Source: Rhizomys pruinosus
Taxonomy: Eukaryota; Chordata; Mammalia; Rodentia; Spalacidae
Assembly (NCBI GenBank): GCA_009823505.1
Contig: VZQC01000286.1
Span: forward strand, 630,798 to 694,797
Length of the DNA stretch: 64,000 nucleotides
Direction: 5' to 3'
Shown: in pieces, positions 33,646-44,504 of the stretch
Layout: each line of letters opens with the position of its first letter
Numbering within the stretch: position 1 is the first letter of the stretch
Program-made: the position numbers and the translations under genes
Notes under the pieces: model-generated
Seen by the model: the letters and a program-made list of their open reading frames with translations, nothing else
What the model was told of the DNA's origin: nothing
Database searches by the model: none

Positions 33646-34757
33646 GTACACATTTCAGGAAGAGAACAGAAGATGGAAAGACCTCCCATGCTCATGGATT
33701 GGAAGAACTAATATAGTGAAAATGACCATCCTGCCCAAAGTGAAATATATATTCAATGCAATCCCTATTAAAATTCCCATGACTTTCTTCACAGACTTAG
33801 AAAAAAAATCCTAAAATTTATACGGAAAAACAAAAGATCTCAGATAGCCAAAGAAACCCAGAGCAAAAAGAGCAATGAAGTGAGGGATTACTATACTGGA
33901 TTTCAAACTACATTACAAGGCTAGAGTCCTAAAAGCAGCCTGGTCCTGGCACAAAAATAGACCCATAGATCAATGGAACAAAATCGAAGACCCAAATTGA
34001 GTACATGCAATTTCAGCCACCTGATATTTGACAAAGGGGCCAAGAGCACTCAATGGAGGAAAGACAGTATCTTCAGCAAATGGTGCTGGAAAAACTAGAT
34101 CACCACATATAGAAGAATGAAACTAAACCCCTACCTTTCACCTTGTACAAAAACTACCCTAAATGGATCAAAGACCTCAATGTGAAACCTGAAACTCTGA
34201 AAATGTAAGAAAACATTGGCAGTAACCTATAAGGTATAGGTGTAGGAAAAGTCTTTCTAAATCAGATGGTAGTTGCATAGGAAATAAGGTCGACAATGAA
34301 CAACTGGGACATCATTGAACTAAAGAGCTTCTCTAGAGCAAAAGAAATAAAGAAGTGAAGAGAAAACCCACTGAGTGGGAGGAAACCTCACCAGTGATAC
34401 ATCAGACAAACTTTTATAATCTAGAGTATATAAAGTACTCAAAAAATAAATAAACAAAAACAAAGGACCAAGAAAACAAATGACCCAATAAAAAGAGATC
34501 TGAACAAAGAGTTCTCAAGAGAAGTAAACCTGGTTAAGAAACATCTTGAAATATGTTCAACATTGTTAGTAATTAAGGAAATGAACATTAAAACCACTTT
34601 AAATTTTCATCTTACACCTGTAATACTGGCTATCATTAAGAAAACAAGTGATATCAAATGCTGGATAGGTTGTGGGAAAAGGGGAATAGTCATTCACTTT
34701 TGGTGGGATTGCAAACACAAATACCCCTATGGACAGCAGTGTGTAAAGAAAACTCTT
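33646..34757 (+). mobile_element. LINE-1 ORF2 3' half, degenerate, left part
   Basis: In broken frames the plus strand runs through the ORF2 order: '[20 protein letters not shown]'-like near 33,720, then the 'QWNKIED', 'KWCWKN', and '[12 protein letters not shown]' region near 34,170, and the last ORF2 part by 34,700. A B1 at 34,773 interrupts it. Confidence 0.9.
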
Positions 34758-34934
34758 AAAATTCTAAAAATGGCCGGGTGTGGTGGCGCACGCCTTTAAT
34801 CCTAGCACTTGGGAAGCAGAGGCAGGCGGATCTTTGTGAGTTCAAGGCCAGCCTGGTCTACAGAGTGAGTTCCAGGACAGCTGGGGCTACAGGGAGTCCC
34901 TGTCTCAAAAAGACAAAAAAAAATTCTAAAAATG
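34758..34934 (+). mobile_element. B1 SINE inserted in LINE-1, 15-bp target-site duplication
   Basis: The body is 34,773-34,919, near consensus. 'aaaattctaaaaatg' is at 34,758-34,772 and exactly again at 34,920-34,934. Young compared with its host L1. Confidence 0.98.
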
Positions 34935-35121
34935 AACATAACATTTGACTCAATTATACCACTCCTAGGTATAAACCCAAAGGATGCATCCTATAGCAGA
35001 GATATGTGCCCAACCATGTTTATTGCAGCCCTTTATGCAATCGTGAAGAACTGGAAAGAACCCATGAGTCCCTCAACTAAAGAGAGGGTAATGGAAATGT
35101 GGTACATTTACACAATGGAGT
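34935..35121 (+). mobile_element. LINE-1 ORF2 3' half, right part
   Basis: Continues the L1 after the B1 with 'ctcctaggtataaacccaaagg' and 'gtacatttacacaatggagtaa', close to the end of ORF2. It is cut at 35,121 by the poly-T of the next insertion. Confidence 0.9.
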
Positions 35122-35142
35122 AATTTTTTTTTTTTTTTTTGT
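35122..35142. repeat. Poly-T, likely tail of inserted minus-strand LINE-1
   Basis: About 18 Ts directly before the N gap. On the minus strand this is a poly-A that would end the L1 seen right of the gap. Confidence 0.7.
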
Positions 35143-35619
35143 NNNNNNNNNNNNNNNNNNNNNNNNNNNNNNNNNNNNNNNNNNNNNNNNNNNNNNNNNN
35201 NNNNNNNNNNNNNNNNNNNNNNNNNNNNNNNNNNNNNNNNNNNNNNNNNNNNNNNNNNNNNNNNNNNNNNNNNNNNNNNNNNNNNNNNNNNNNNNNNNNN
35301 NNNNNNNNNNNNNNNNNNNNNNNNNNNNNNNNNNNNNNNNNNNNNNNNNNNNNNNNNNNNNNNNNNNNNNNNNNNNNNNNNNNNNNNNNNNNNNNNNNNN
35401 NNNNNNNNNNNNNNNNNNNNNNNNNNNNNNNNNNNNNNNNNNNNNNNNNNNNNNNNNNNNNNNNNNNNNNNNNNNNNNNNNNNNNNNNNNNNNNNNNNNN
35501 NNNNNNNNNNNNNNNNNNNNNNNNNNNNNNNNNNNNNNNNNNNNNNNNNNNNNNNNNNNNNNNNNNNNNNNNNNNNNNNNNNNNNNNNNNNNNNNNNNNN
35601 NNNNNNNNNNNNNNNNNNN
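35143..35619. other. Assembly gap of 477 Ns
   Basis: The gap lies inside a minus-strand L1 insertion. ORF2 on its right stops at a point that normally needs well over 1 kb more to reach the 3' end, so either the gap size is an underestimate or the insertion has an internal deletion. Frames spanning it are artefacts. Confidence 1.
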
Positions 35620-35895
35620 AAACCTGTGAAGAAGCTCTTGGGGATTTTGATTGGGATTGCATTAAATCTGTATACAAGTTTAGGTAGAATGGACATTTTT
35701 ACTATATTTACTTTCCCAATCCATGAGCATGGGAGGTTTGTCCATCTCCTGATGTCTTCTTCAATTTCCTTCTTCAGAGGTTTAAAATTTTTGTTATAGA
35801 GGTCCTTGGTATCTTTGTTTAGGTTCGTTCCTAGGTATTTTATTGTTTTTGAGGCTATTGTGAGTGGGAAGGTCTCCTTGTATTCCTTCTTCAGC
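35620..35895 (-). mobile_element. LINE-1 ORF2 fragment
   Basis: One open minus-strand frame encodes ORF2p residues from a '[20 protein letters not shown]' stretch through '[20 protein letters not shown]' up to 'KSFFTG' at the gap. No stops in about 90 codons, so it is younger than the plus-strand L1 it interrupts. The element starts near 35,895. Confidence 0.92.
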
Positions 35896-36118
35896 TGCCT
35901 ACTTGCTGGAGCGGTGGCAGGCTTGTCCTGATCCCTACCCTGCTCGGCACCCCAATATGGCGTCTGTAGTTTCTTTTCTTTGTAGTAAACGTTAAACCAC
36001 ATTACCTGATGCTGCTATATAAAAATAGTACATTAAAACATACATCAACTTGCTGTGTAATTTAAGAATATAAAGTAATATTTCTTTTTGCCTGCATACC
36101 ACTTTACTGTTAAAATGT
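35896..36118. other. Unassigned, locally CG-rich then AT-rich
   Basis: A GC-rich stretch at 35,900-35,960 contains 'caccccaatatggcgtctg'. This could be an LTR or L1 5' piece, but I cannot assign it. Confidence 0.35.
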
Positions 36119-36119
36119 G

Positions 36120-36432
36120 TATCCTTAAACATGTTTTGGAATTAACCTATAGTTTATACTCAGAGTTTGTAATTTTGTATATGTGTAGAGTGTATATTTG
36201 CATATTTTAGACTAATATAAAACTGAAGGGAACAACAACAATAAAGACTTGCTCAAATAACTGACATAAACAGTAAACTTCTGAATAGAAAAGTTAAAAA
36301 AGACTGAGAATGAGATGCAAGACAAGACTTAACATGTATGATGGAATGCATGAGTTCTGGAAAGATGAGGGAATGGCCATAAACTTGATTAAGAAATATT
36401 GTATAAAATGCACAAACGCTCAATAAAAAAAA
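36120..36432 (+). mobile_element. LINE-1 3' UTR fragment
   Basis: 'aactgaagggaacaacaacaat', 'atggaatgcatgagttctgg' and 'acaaacgctcaataaaaa' match the shared L1 3' UTR, here on the plus strand. Confidence 0.75.
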
Positions 36433-36718
36433 AATCAAGAAAGAAAAAATCCTAATCCTCTATTTTCCTGTCTTCTGTCATGGATTTTTGTTTCCTCAGT
36501 GTCTTCAAATTGGTAACAGTAAAATGTTTTACCTTCTAGATGTACTGTAGTTTTTAGTAAATGGATATAATGAATAAAATAATTGATATACATGGGTGAC
36601 AAATTGAAGACTGACCTGTATTTGTTAAACTTAAAAAAAAAGAAGCATATAGAACACCAATTAGATATGACAAGAACAGAAATTCCCCATGGCATATCAT
36701 GGTAAAAACATTAAGTGT
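36433..36718. other. Unassigned sequence
   Basis: Nothing recognised. Confidence 0.4.
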
Positions 36719-36719
36719 A

Positions 36720-37318
36720 CAGAAAAATAGAGAGGGTACTGAAAGCTGTTATAGGAAAGCAAATAAGTTACATATAAAGGAAATTCATCAGAATTGCAGC
36801 TGGCTTTTCAGTGCAAACTATGAAAGCCAGAACATCCTGGACCAAAGTATTCCCAGGTCTTAAGGAATGTGGACGCCAACCCTGAATACTTAATTCCCCA
36901 AAACTATCTATCATGGTTGAAGGGGAACAGAAAAATTTTCATGACATGAATAGGCTGAAAGAATTCATATCCACCAAAACAGCCCTACAGAGAATATTCA
37001 AAGCAATACAAAGGACTGAGGAAAGCAATGAGTATACCCAAGATGTTACAGAAAGAAAATAGAATATAATAGAAACACAAAACAGGGCTACAAACACAAA
37101 AATATTAAAATACCAGTGTCCAATATTCATCTTTCTGTTATGACACTAAATATCAGTAGCCCCAACTTCCCTGTCAAAAGACACATACAGGCTAGCAGAT
37201 TGGGTCAAGAAAGTAAACCCATGTTGGTTTTCTTCAAGAAACTCATCTCACCTTCAAGGATAGAAATTACCTTAATGTGAAAGGTTGGAAAAATATTCAA
37301 AGTAAATGGCTAAAATAA
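36720..37318 (+). mobile_element. Old LINE-1 / HAL1-type fragment
   Basis: 'ctggcttttcagtgcaaac', 'gaatacttaattccccaaaac' and 'gacacatacaggctagcagattgg', with 'aagaaactcatctcacc', follow the order of the region after ORF1 in old L1 and HAL1 elements. No intact frame. Confidence 0.65.
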
Positions 37319-37732
37319 GCAGGCAAGTGTTGCCTATGCTTTTAACCTATGTTTTTCCCTTTGGCCTTTTTTAATTTAAAAAGTGCTCCATGTCTGCTCA
37401 CAGATACTCATAATTTAGAATAGGACCATTGTCTGGATTTGTCCCTCCAAAATGTACTGCATTGTACCATAACATGATTTCTGACACATGTTTCAGAGTG
37501 AGGGGGAAAAAGGATAATGAAGAGAAAAAAAAAACTTAAAATTTGTGAATAAATTCTCATCTTCTGGGAAATCTAGATATGGGTGCTTGTCACAAGGTCC
37601 AGATGGAAGCTTTACCACATTCCCCAAGGAACTTCTTTTCTGAAACAGTTCGATATCTGTACATTTCGTAATGGTCAAGACTACATGATTCAGAGTCATC
37701 GAACTTCTTCATGAGATCCTGATGCTTAATTT
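37319..37732. other. Unassigned sequence
   Basis: Nothing recognised. Confidence 0.4.
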
Positions 37733-38189
37733 AAAAACATACTTCTGGATCTGGAGAGATGGCCTAGCAGTTAAGAGCGCCGACCGCTCTTACAGAGGAC
37801 CCGGGTTCGATCCCCAGCACCCACATGGCGGCTGAGAGCCGTCTGAAACTCCAATTCCAGGAGAACTCCAGTTCCAGGGGAATCTGACACCCTCTTCTGA
37901 CCTCCGCGGTATTGCACAACACGGGCGCACAAGCCTACATGCAGACAGTACATTCATACACATACAGAAATAAATTTTTTTTCGGTCTTTTCAAGACAGG
38001 GTCTCCCTGTAGCCCCAGCTGTCCTGGAACTCACTCTGTAGACCAGGCTGGCCTTGAACTCACAAAGATCTGCCTGCCTCTGCCTCTCAAGTGCTAGGAT
38101 TAAAGGTGTGCTCCACCACACCCGGCCAGAAATAAATTTTAAAAAATTATAAAAAAATAAAAAATAAAAAAAACCAAAAACATACTTCT
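37733..38189 (+). mobile_element. B2/B3 SINE carrying a nested B1
   Basis: The B2/B3 occupies 37,747-37,978 and 38,127-38,175, with intact box A and box B. The outer 14-bp duplication 'aaaaacatacttct' is at 37,733-37,746 and 38,176-38,189. A B1 sits in the A-rich tail (37,979-38,126). Confidence 0.97.
37965..38140 (-). mobile_element. B1 SINE nested in a B2/B3 tail
   Basis: The body is 37,979-38,126, complement of a near-consensus B1. The inner duplication 'cagaaataaatttt' is at 37,965-37,978 and 38,127-38,140. It must be younger than the B2/B3 around it. Confidence 0.97.
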
Positions 38190-38282
38190 TCCTTATGTCT
38201 CTGCTCAGTAGGGGTGGAGAGAATTCCTCTTCCACAGTCACATAGCACTCAGTCTTACACTGTGGCTTATGGGCTAAGCATG

Positions 38283-38840
38283 GTGTATTAGACTATTTGA
38301 GCTTCCATTAAAGAACATTGTAGTTTGGCTTATAAAAAAGAGAAGTTTTTTTTTTTTTTTAACCTAGGGAGCTGGACTGTTCAAGATCAAAGCATGTAGT
38401 GAGGTCCACTCCCTGCTTCATAGAAAACAGCATCTTACTATGTCCTCATATGGTGGAAGAAATAAGAGGCAATGATGATTTCAGAGACCTAATTGTTTGG
38501 AATTTGATTTTGTAACTGGATCTCATTTTATAGCCCACAATATCCTGGTAATTGTTATGTATCCCACGCTGCCCTTGAGCTCAGAAGTCTCAGTGTTGGG
38601 ATTACAGGAGTTAGCTATCACACCCTGGTTTAATAGGGAGTAGGGCATTCTTTTTGTTGGCTTCTTTTGTTATGTATTACTAAGGTTGTAACCCAAGACC
38701 TTGATGATGGAAGGCAAACTCCCTATGCTATTTAGACCAGTTTTGTAAGATTTCATCCTCATGAACTTATCATTTCGTAAAAACCTCATCTTTTACTAGA
38801 CATCACCTTGGAAGTTAGGATTTCAATATATGAATTTGAG
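38283..38840 (-). mobile_element. MaLR-type LTR, old, interrupted
   Basis: 'gtattagactatttgagcttcc', 'ggactgttcaagatcaaagc', 'tcctcatatggtggaag' and, after an inserted SINE, 'ttcatcctcatgaacttatc' and 'ttaggatttcaatatatgaa' are the complement of a MaLR LTR. No internal genes. Confidence 0.65.
38500..38632 (-). mobile_element. Old B1-like SINE inside the LTR
   Basis: 'aactggatctcattttatagccc', 'cccttgagctcagaagtctcag' and 'gttgggattacaggagttagc' are the complement of a heavily diverged B1-type element. Confidence 0.55.
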
Positions 38841-38959
38841 GGAGGGAGAATGCAGACACAACAACGTATGAATTTTACATCCCATAAAATAGCTTAATAG
38901 GGAGGGAGAATGCAGACCCAACAACATATGAATTTTACATCCCATAAAATAGCTTAATA
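38840..38959. repeat. 60-bp tandem duplication (two copies)
   Basis: 38,840-38,899 and 38,900-38,959 align without gaps and differ at about two positions ('cagacacaacaacg' versus 'cagacccaacaaca'). It lies at the edge of the MaLR LTR. Confidence 0.95.
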
Positions 38960-39169
38960 ATAACATTCTGTGATACATGAATATTATGTGCAACTCAAAT
39001 TTTCTCTCAAATTTTTTCTAGAAAAAAAGGGATACTCATTTTTTTACTTAACTGTCTATGATTACAGTGTCCAATTTGAATGATTTTAGCAGAGACCATG
39101 TACATAGCCTAGAAAATCTATTTAGTTTCTATCTGACCACCTATAGAATGTTTAATTTAAACAATATGT

Positions 39170-39312
39170 GTATTAGTGTTTTGTGTGCACATACATAAGT
39201 AACTGGAGTTACAAATACATTTTTTTCTGCCGTGTGGATGCTGGGAACAAAATCCAGGTCCTCTTCAAGAACAGCCAGTGCTCTTAACCATTGAGACATT
39301 TCTCTAGCCTCT
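39170..39312 (-). mobile_element. B3 SINE, truncated
   Basis: Head complement 'gagacatttctctagcc', box-B complement 'aaatccaggtcctcttcaag', and a short GT-rich end. 38,960-39,169 is unassigned. Confidence 0.75.
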
Positions 39313-39765
39313 ACAAAAAGTTTGATAACCTGTGTTATAAATGACTCAAACTAGGAATATCTCTCAAGAGGTTTTAATGGCAAAGTTAATGTGTAGCTTC
39401 GCGTACGTAATTAGCCAAAACTGAAGTAAATATTCCAAAATAGCTGTCAGGAAGGCTGGCCAAAGCAATCTAACAACCATCTTCTGTATGTGAGATCACA
39501 CAGGACTTAAGAGGACAGAAATCAGTGTTGGCCCTTAGATAGGGGAGAATTATTTGTGTGGATGTGTGGACTCCGGCTTCCAATGAGGATGTTATGGGAA
39601 CTGAAATTGTGTAAATGCATGAAATCTTTTATTCTGTCTCCCCACATGCTCATTATTTCATCTCATGACACTTTATTTCTTCAGGGTACACAGTCACAAT
39701 GAAAGACATGCTGTTTGGGTGTTCTGTTAGGGTCCCCTTTTTCAATTCAAGATAAGCAATGTCAA
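39313..39765. other. Unassigned sequence left of the triplicated unit
   Basis: Nothing recognised. It appears to be single-copy in the window and ends where copy A begins. Confidence 0.45.
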
Positions 39766-40189
39766 GGAAACAGCAGGAGTATCCAATAATTGAGCTGACT
39801 TTGACAGGTTCATTTGTGTATTTACAGAACCAGTCATGCAATAAGTGTTTGAAATATCCATCAAAGCGATGTTTTCTTTTTCTGACTCCTGTCATCCTTC
39901 TTTTGGGTCTGATTGCACCTGGTGATGTTTGTGAGTTATTGTCAGATGGGCCCCTTCACAAGGAGTAATGTTTCATTGGAGAGTACATTTCATGTGGGAG
40001 TAGATACTCCTATAAATTCAAAGATTGTGATCAACCAGATCTTTCTCTCAAGACACTGAAAGCACTGAGAGCAGGGATTCAGCACTCAGACATGCTTATA
40101 TTATTCAAGGAAGGCCCTTAATAATAAAACTTTATAGAATCCTTCAATTTTGGAGGAAGTTCATTGGAATTTTCTGATATCAGGGATAA

Positions 40190-41200
40190 AATATTTTTAT
40201 TGAGCATTTGTACAACTCATACAATTGTTCCCAATTAAACCAAATTTCCTCCATGCCCCAACTACTCCCCCATCAGAACCCATGCATTACAACATCCAAA
40301 CTAAACCCTATCCAGTCAAACTCCCAAACCCAGACGTCCTTCTGTACAAATAGATCCACTGGAGTCCAGTCATCATATCTAGGAATCCCCAGTAAGGCAT
40401 ATTCTTTCTCCCACAATAATACTCAGTGTATTTTAGTTTTCAGTTCAGGGTCATTCCTCCACCCACTTCTCTTGCTTTGAGATCTTGTCCCAGTTGACAT
40501 GAGTCCCATGTCTACATTGCCACAGGTTTACATGTGAAAGGTTAGAGTTGATTGTAAGTCACTGCTTTATGTTCATGCACCAACCCTGGGTCTTATAAAC
40601 TTTCTGCCCTCTCTTCTGCAATGATCTGAGCCGTGGGTAGGTGAGGTTTAATATCGGGGCTCCATCCAGTGATACATACTCTGAGAGATTCCATTCTTTG
40701 GATGTTGACTAGTTGTTGCCTTCTGTTTGCATCACACGCTATTGGGTAAGGAAGGTTTACTGGTGAGAACTGAGAGGTGTGCTCGTTTTCTCTCTGCCCC
40801 TCATTCTGTGTGGAGAGGTTCAATTTTAAATGTGTCTCCTAGGAATGTTCAGTGTCTGACCAGTTGTCGGATTCTGCAGTGGCCTCCATCTTTTGCATAG
40901 AGTAGCTTTTTTGATGAGTAGCATCTGATATGCTTGTCCGTAAATATAAGATTCTATAGTTAGTGTATGGTAAGAAATTTCATTTGTCTAGAGATATGAC
41001 CCAATAGGTTTTTCTTTAGGCTCTATGTCCTCTACAGCCCTGTGCATTTGACTGAGTTTATAGTGGTTCTCATGGGTTCACTCCCAGTGAGAGGGTTCCA
41101 AGTCCAATTAGATAGCTGTTGAGCATCCTCCAGACAACAGTGCCTCCACTGCACCAATACAAGTAGTTTGCTGGGCAGCTCACATTATCTAGCATAATGA
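40190..41200 (-). mobile_element. LINE-1-like 3' UTR, uncertain (copy A)
   Basis: 'atatttttattgagcatttg' is the complement of a poly-A-signal end like the L1 termini elsewhere in the window. The following kilobase contains no frame and no other family I can name. The right boundary is a guess. Repeated near 45,612 and 56,107. Confidence 0.4.
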
Positions 41201-41514
41201 ATGCTTAACTTCTGATAGAAAAGTTGCAGGTCAGTTCCTGTTCCATTAATCAAAGTCTTATCCCTGAAGCATGTCCTGTTTGTACAATAGGTCCTTATTT
41301 TCTATTTCTGGTAGATAATAAAAAGCTTTGGAGATAGCCTACTTTGTTTTGAGAGTCACTTGGATCACTCTTGCCAACCATTCAAAGGTAGGTATCTTCT
41401 GTCTTGCACTGTGTTCCTTGCCACACTGCTACCAGGTTGTGCAACCAGTGCACTAAAGTTCAGACAGTGTATGTGAATTTCTCGTGGGGTCTTGGGGTCA
41501 TCCATCACAACCAT

Positions 41515-42115
41515 TGAATGGACAATGAAAATGTGTTACATCTGCACAATGGATTACTACTCAGTAGTAAGAAAAGATGAAATTATGAAATTCACAGATA
41601 AATGGATGGAACTAGAAAATGTTATTCTGAGTGAAGTAATATGAGGACAGAAAACCAGGCAATGTTTGTTCTCTCTCATTTGCGGATTGTAGCACCAGTC
41701 CCCTTATGTGAGTATATATCCTGATATAACACCAGGAGGCAAGAAATTGGAAAGGACACATGGAGGTAAAGGAAAAGAAAAATCCCCAAACAAGGGGTCA
41801 GTAAGGAACAGATGTTACTAAGGGGAAGGTCATGAGGGCCGGGGAGTTGGGTTGGGAGGAGAGGAGAGGGAGATAAATGGGGGGGTATGATGGGAGGTGG
41901 GGGAGATGAGTAGAGGGGGAGGGTGGGAATGATGGGGGTGCTAGGACTGAGGAGGGAAGAGGGGGTTGATAAGGGAAGAAGAAAGAATAGAGATGATGAG
42001 AACTTGAGAGGCTAGGAAACCCAGAATGTAATGTGATGCCCCAGGGATAACTGAAAAATTGACATTAAGAGGAATTAAAAGCATTTGTCAGCCCACCAAA
42101 GAAACCTAATGTACA
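41515..42115 (+). mobile_element. LINE-1 ORF2 end and G-rich 3' UTR (copy A)
   Basis: 41,515-41,700 encodes in broken frames the L1 ORF2 C-terminus ('gatggaactagaaaatgtta', 'ctctcatttgcggattgtag'). 41,815-42,010 is a G-rich polypurine tract typical of L1 3' UTRs, with several runs of three or more Gs. Confidence 0.85.
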
Positions 42116-42121
42116 ACATTG

Positions 42122-42379
42122 GTATTCCACTCTTTTTTAATTAATTAATTAATTTATTATTTTTTTATGTGTATGAGTGTACTGTCTGCTTGTAGGTTGG
42201 TGCACTGGTGTCCTGCAGTGTTGTGGAGGTTAGAAGAGGACATCAGATTTCCCTGTAACTGAAGTTAAAGATTGTTCTCAGACCCCATGTGGGTGCTGGG
42301 GATCGAACCCGGGTCATCTGCAAGAGCAGACGGTGCGCTTAACTGCTAGGCCATCTCTCCAGCCCCGGTATTTCACTCT
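42122..42379 (-). mobile_element. B3 SINE with target-site duplication (copy A)
   Basis: The body is about 42,135-42,366. Head complement 'ggccatctctccagcccc', box-B complement 'atcgaacccgggtcatctgc'. 'tattccactcttt' on the left and 'tatttcactcttt' on the right are a 13-bp duplication with one change. Confidence 0.92.
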
Positions 42380-43574
42380 TTATATTCAGGAAATGGATCT
42401 GTTTTGGCTTCAAATTGTAGCAAGTGTAACTTGCCCTGTCCAAGTGGGTCATTCATGCCATCAATATTGGGATGATCAAAGTTCTTGGCGGGCCTGTGAA
42501 ATATCGCAATAGCACGCCCACTGGGAGGTAGAGGACTGACAGTGAATCTGCTGGGTCATTTGCAGCTTTGTCAATTACAAATCAAAATGATACTTCTGTA
42601 TCTCAATACTTGAATTTTTGTGGTGAATGCATAACTCCAGTTTCATTGTAAGCTCTCTCTCTCTCCACAACTATCAAAGGAAAGTTTAGCCCAGACCTAA
42701 GCCCTGTTCCGGTGAATGTCAGATCCCTGGGAAATACAGCAAGAATTAGAAGTTGCTAGGATGTATTGACATTTGATGGCCTTGTCAGACATCACTTCAT
42801 TTCCTCTAAACACTTTGGAGGTTGTCCTTGTATTTTAAGATTATTATCTAAATTTTGGATTCTGGTTGTACCTGAAAGGTTAATATATCTGCATTGTAAA
42901 GCCAGTTTTGCTTTGAAATGAAGGAGATTAAATAAGCTGTCCCAGAGGACTGAAGAACCAACCCAGTGTTCGCCAAATTGCTACACATTTCTAATTGAAT
43001 AACCATCCATCTTATTTCTCAAAAAAATCAATTGTTCATCTGTGTTTACCAAATCTTTAATCTCATTCTTATCATCCTTTCCAAACTGACCTCTTCTAGA
43101 ACTTGTATTTGATAATGAGCTTACACACAATAAGTTTGAATTAATTTTTGTAAAAAGGGAAAATAATGTATTTCTGACCTAATCACAATTCCAAGTAGTA
43201 TTCCCCAAATATCAAGAAACTTCTTTGTAAGAATTCATGACAACTTTCCATATAACATAAAACACGAAGAACAGAAATTGCTAGATAATTTAATATTTAC
43301 CAGATGTATCAGTGGGATTGCACGTACAATGTGGAATGTAATATATTAAGCATAGATGACCTCTTTTTGATCTAGTACAGCAAATGTTACTTGTAGTGCA
43401 CATGGAATTTCCATCCATGCAAAGCATGTGAGACTATGAGATTCACTCAGTTAGGTCTTCTTTCTCTTTGTTTGCTCTTTTATTGTGTTTTATCATTTCC
43501 ATAGTGTGTTTCAACACATGAGATTGCATGTCTCCTGGCTCCCATTTTATTCATAGAATTTTGTATTTTCTTTC
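42380..43574. other. Unassigned core of the triplicated unit (copy A)
   Basis: No repeat family, exon or RNA gene recognised. Most of it, for example 42,380-43,015, is base-for-base the same in copies B and C by eye. Confidence 0.6.
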
Positions 43575-43819
43575 TTTTTTATATTTTACCTATTATTTTT
43601 ATATTGTGTGTATGAGTGTATTTCCTGCATATGTGGAAGTGCAGTGCACCCATGTTGTGCAATACTCCAGTGAGTCTAGCGAGTCAGAAAAGGGTGTCAA
43701 ATCCCCCGTAACTGTAGTTACTGATGTTAGTTAGCCACCATGTGGGTACTGGGATTTGAACCCGGGTCCTCTGCAAGAGCAGTCAGTGTTCTTAACCACT
43801 GAGCCATATCTCCAGCCCC
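43575..43819 (-). mobile_element. B3 SINE (copy A)
   Basis: Head complement 'gagccatatctccagcccc', box-B complement 'gaacccgggtcctctgcaag', and an end near 'attgtgtgtatgagtgtatt'. Also at 49,060 and 59,550 in the other copies. Confidence 0.9.
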
Positions 43820-44504
43820 AATTTTCTACTTTCTTAAAATAAAAATTTCAAGTTGAAATATAGAGGAACAGTATGAGGAGTACACCCAAGATATTTAAAT
43901 AACACTGCACAGGCTATGCTCTATCCTAATGCCCCCAGCCCAATTCATATTAATTTTCAAGACCAATGGGCACTGAACATTCCTACTGCCATGTGTGCAC
44001 ATTAATTATGGCAAGCCTTCAATTTTATTAGGAAATGTGCCAAAAAGCACCTTGTGATTTGTTACAGTACATACGTGGAAGGTGAGAGGGACACCTTGGA
44101 AACCCTGCTATTTTAATTCACAACACGGAAGATGCTTTTTTTCTTTATATAGCACAGCAAAAGTTTTTCAATTGGAATAAACACACTTAGGTTGCTTTGG
44201 TGGTAGAAGTTTTTTTTTTTCATGATTGTGAGTGAGCCAAGACAAACATAATAACCACATATAACCATAGATACATGGCTACGCTGTTCCCCCATTCTTG
44301 ATACTGGAGTGTGCAGCAGGCTTGAGCAGAAAACACAGTGAAACACTTTTCCTAAGGACATGTTTATTTTATTTTTTTTTACAGGTCAAAATCACTGATT
44401 TAATGTAGATACAAAACCCTTGAAGAAAATACTAACAAATCAATTCCAATAAAATATAAAAGTGATTATCCATCATGCTCAAGAATAGAATAATTTTCTT
44501 TTTT
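43820..44504. other. Unassigned sequence (copy A)
   Basis: Nothing recognised beyond its presence in all three copies. Confidence 0.45.

Noticed and set aside
35073..36002. 309-codon minus-strand frame and several plus-strand frames across the gap
   Set aside because: Open only because Ns do not encode stops. The real part is about 90 codons of LINE-1 ORF2 at 35,620-35,895.
31438..38840. Endogenous retrovirus with internal genes
   Set aside because: Only isolated MaLR-type LTRs are seen at 31,438-31,800 and 38,283-38,840, in opposite orientation. No gag- or pol-like frames lie between them; the reverse-transcriptase-like stretches there are LINE-1.
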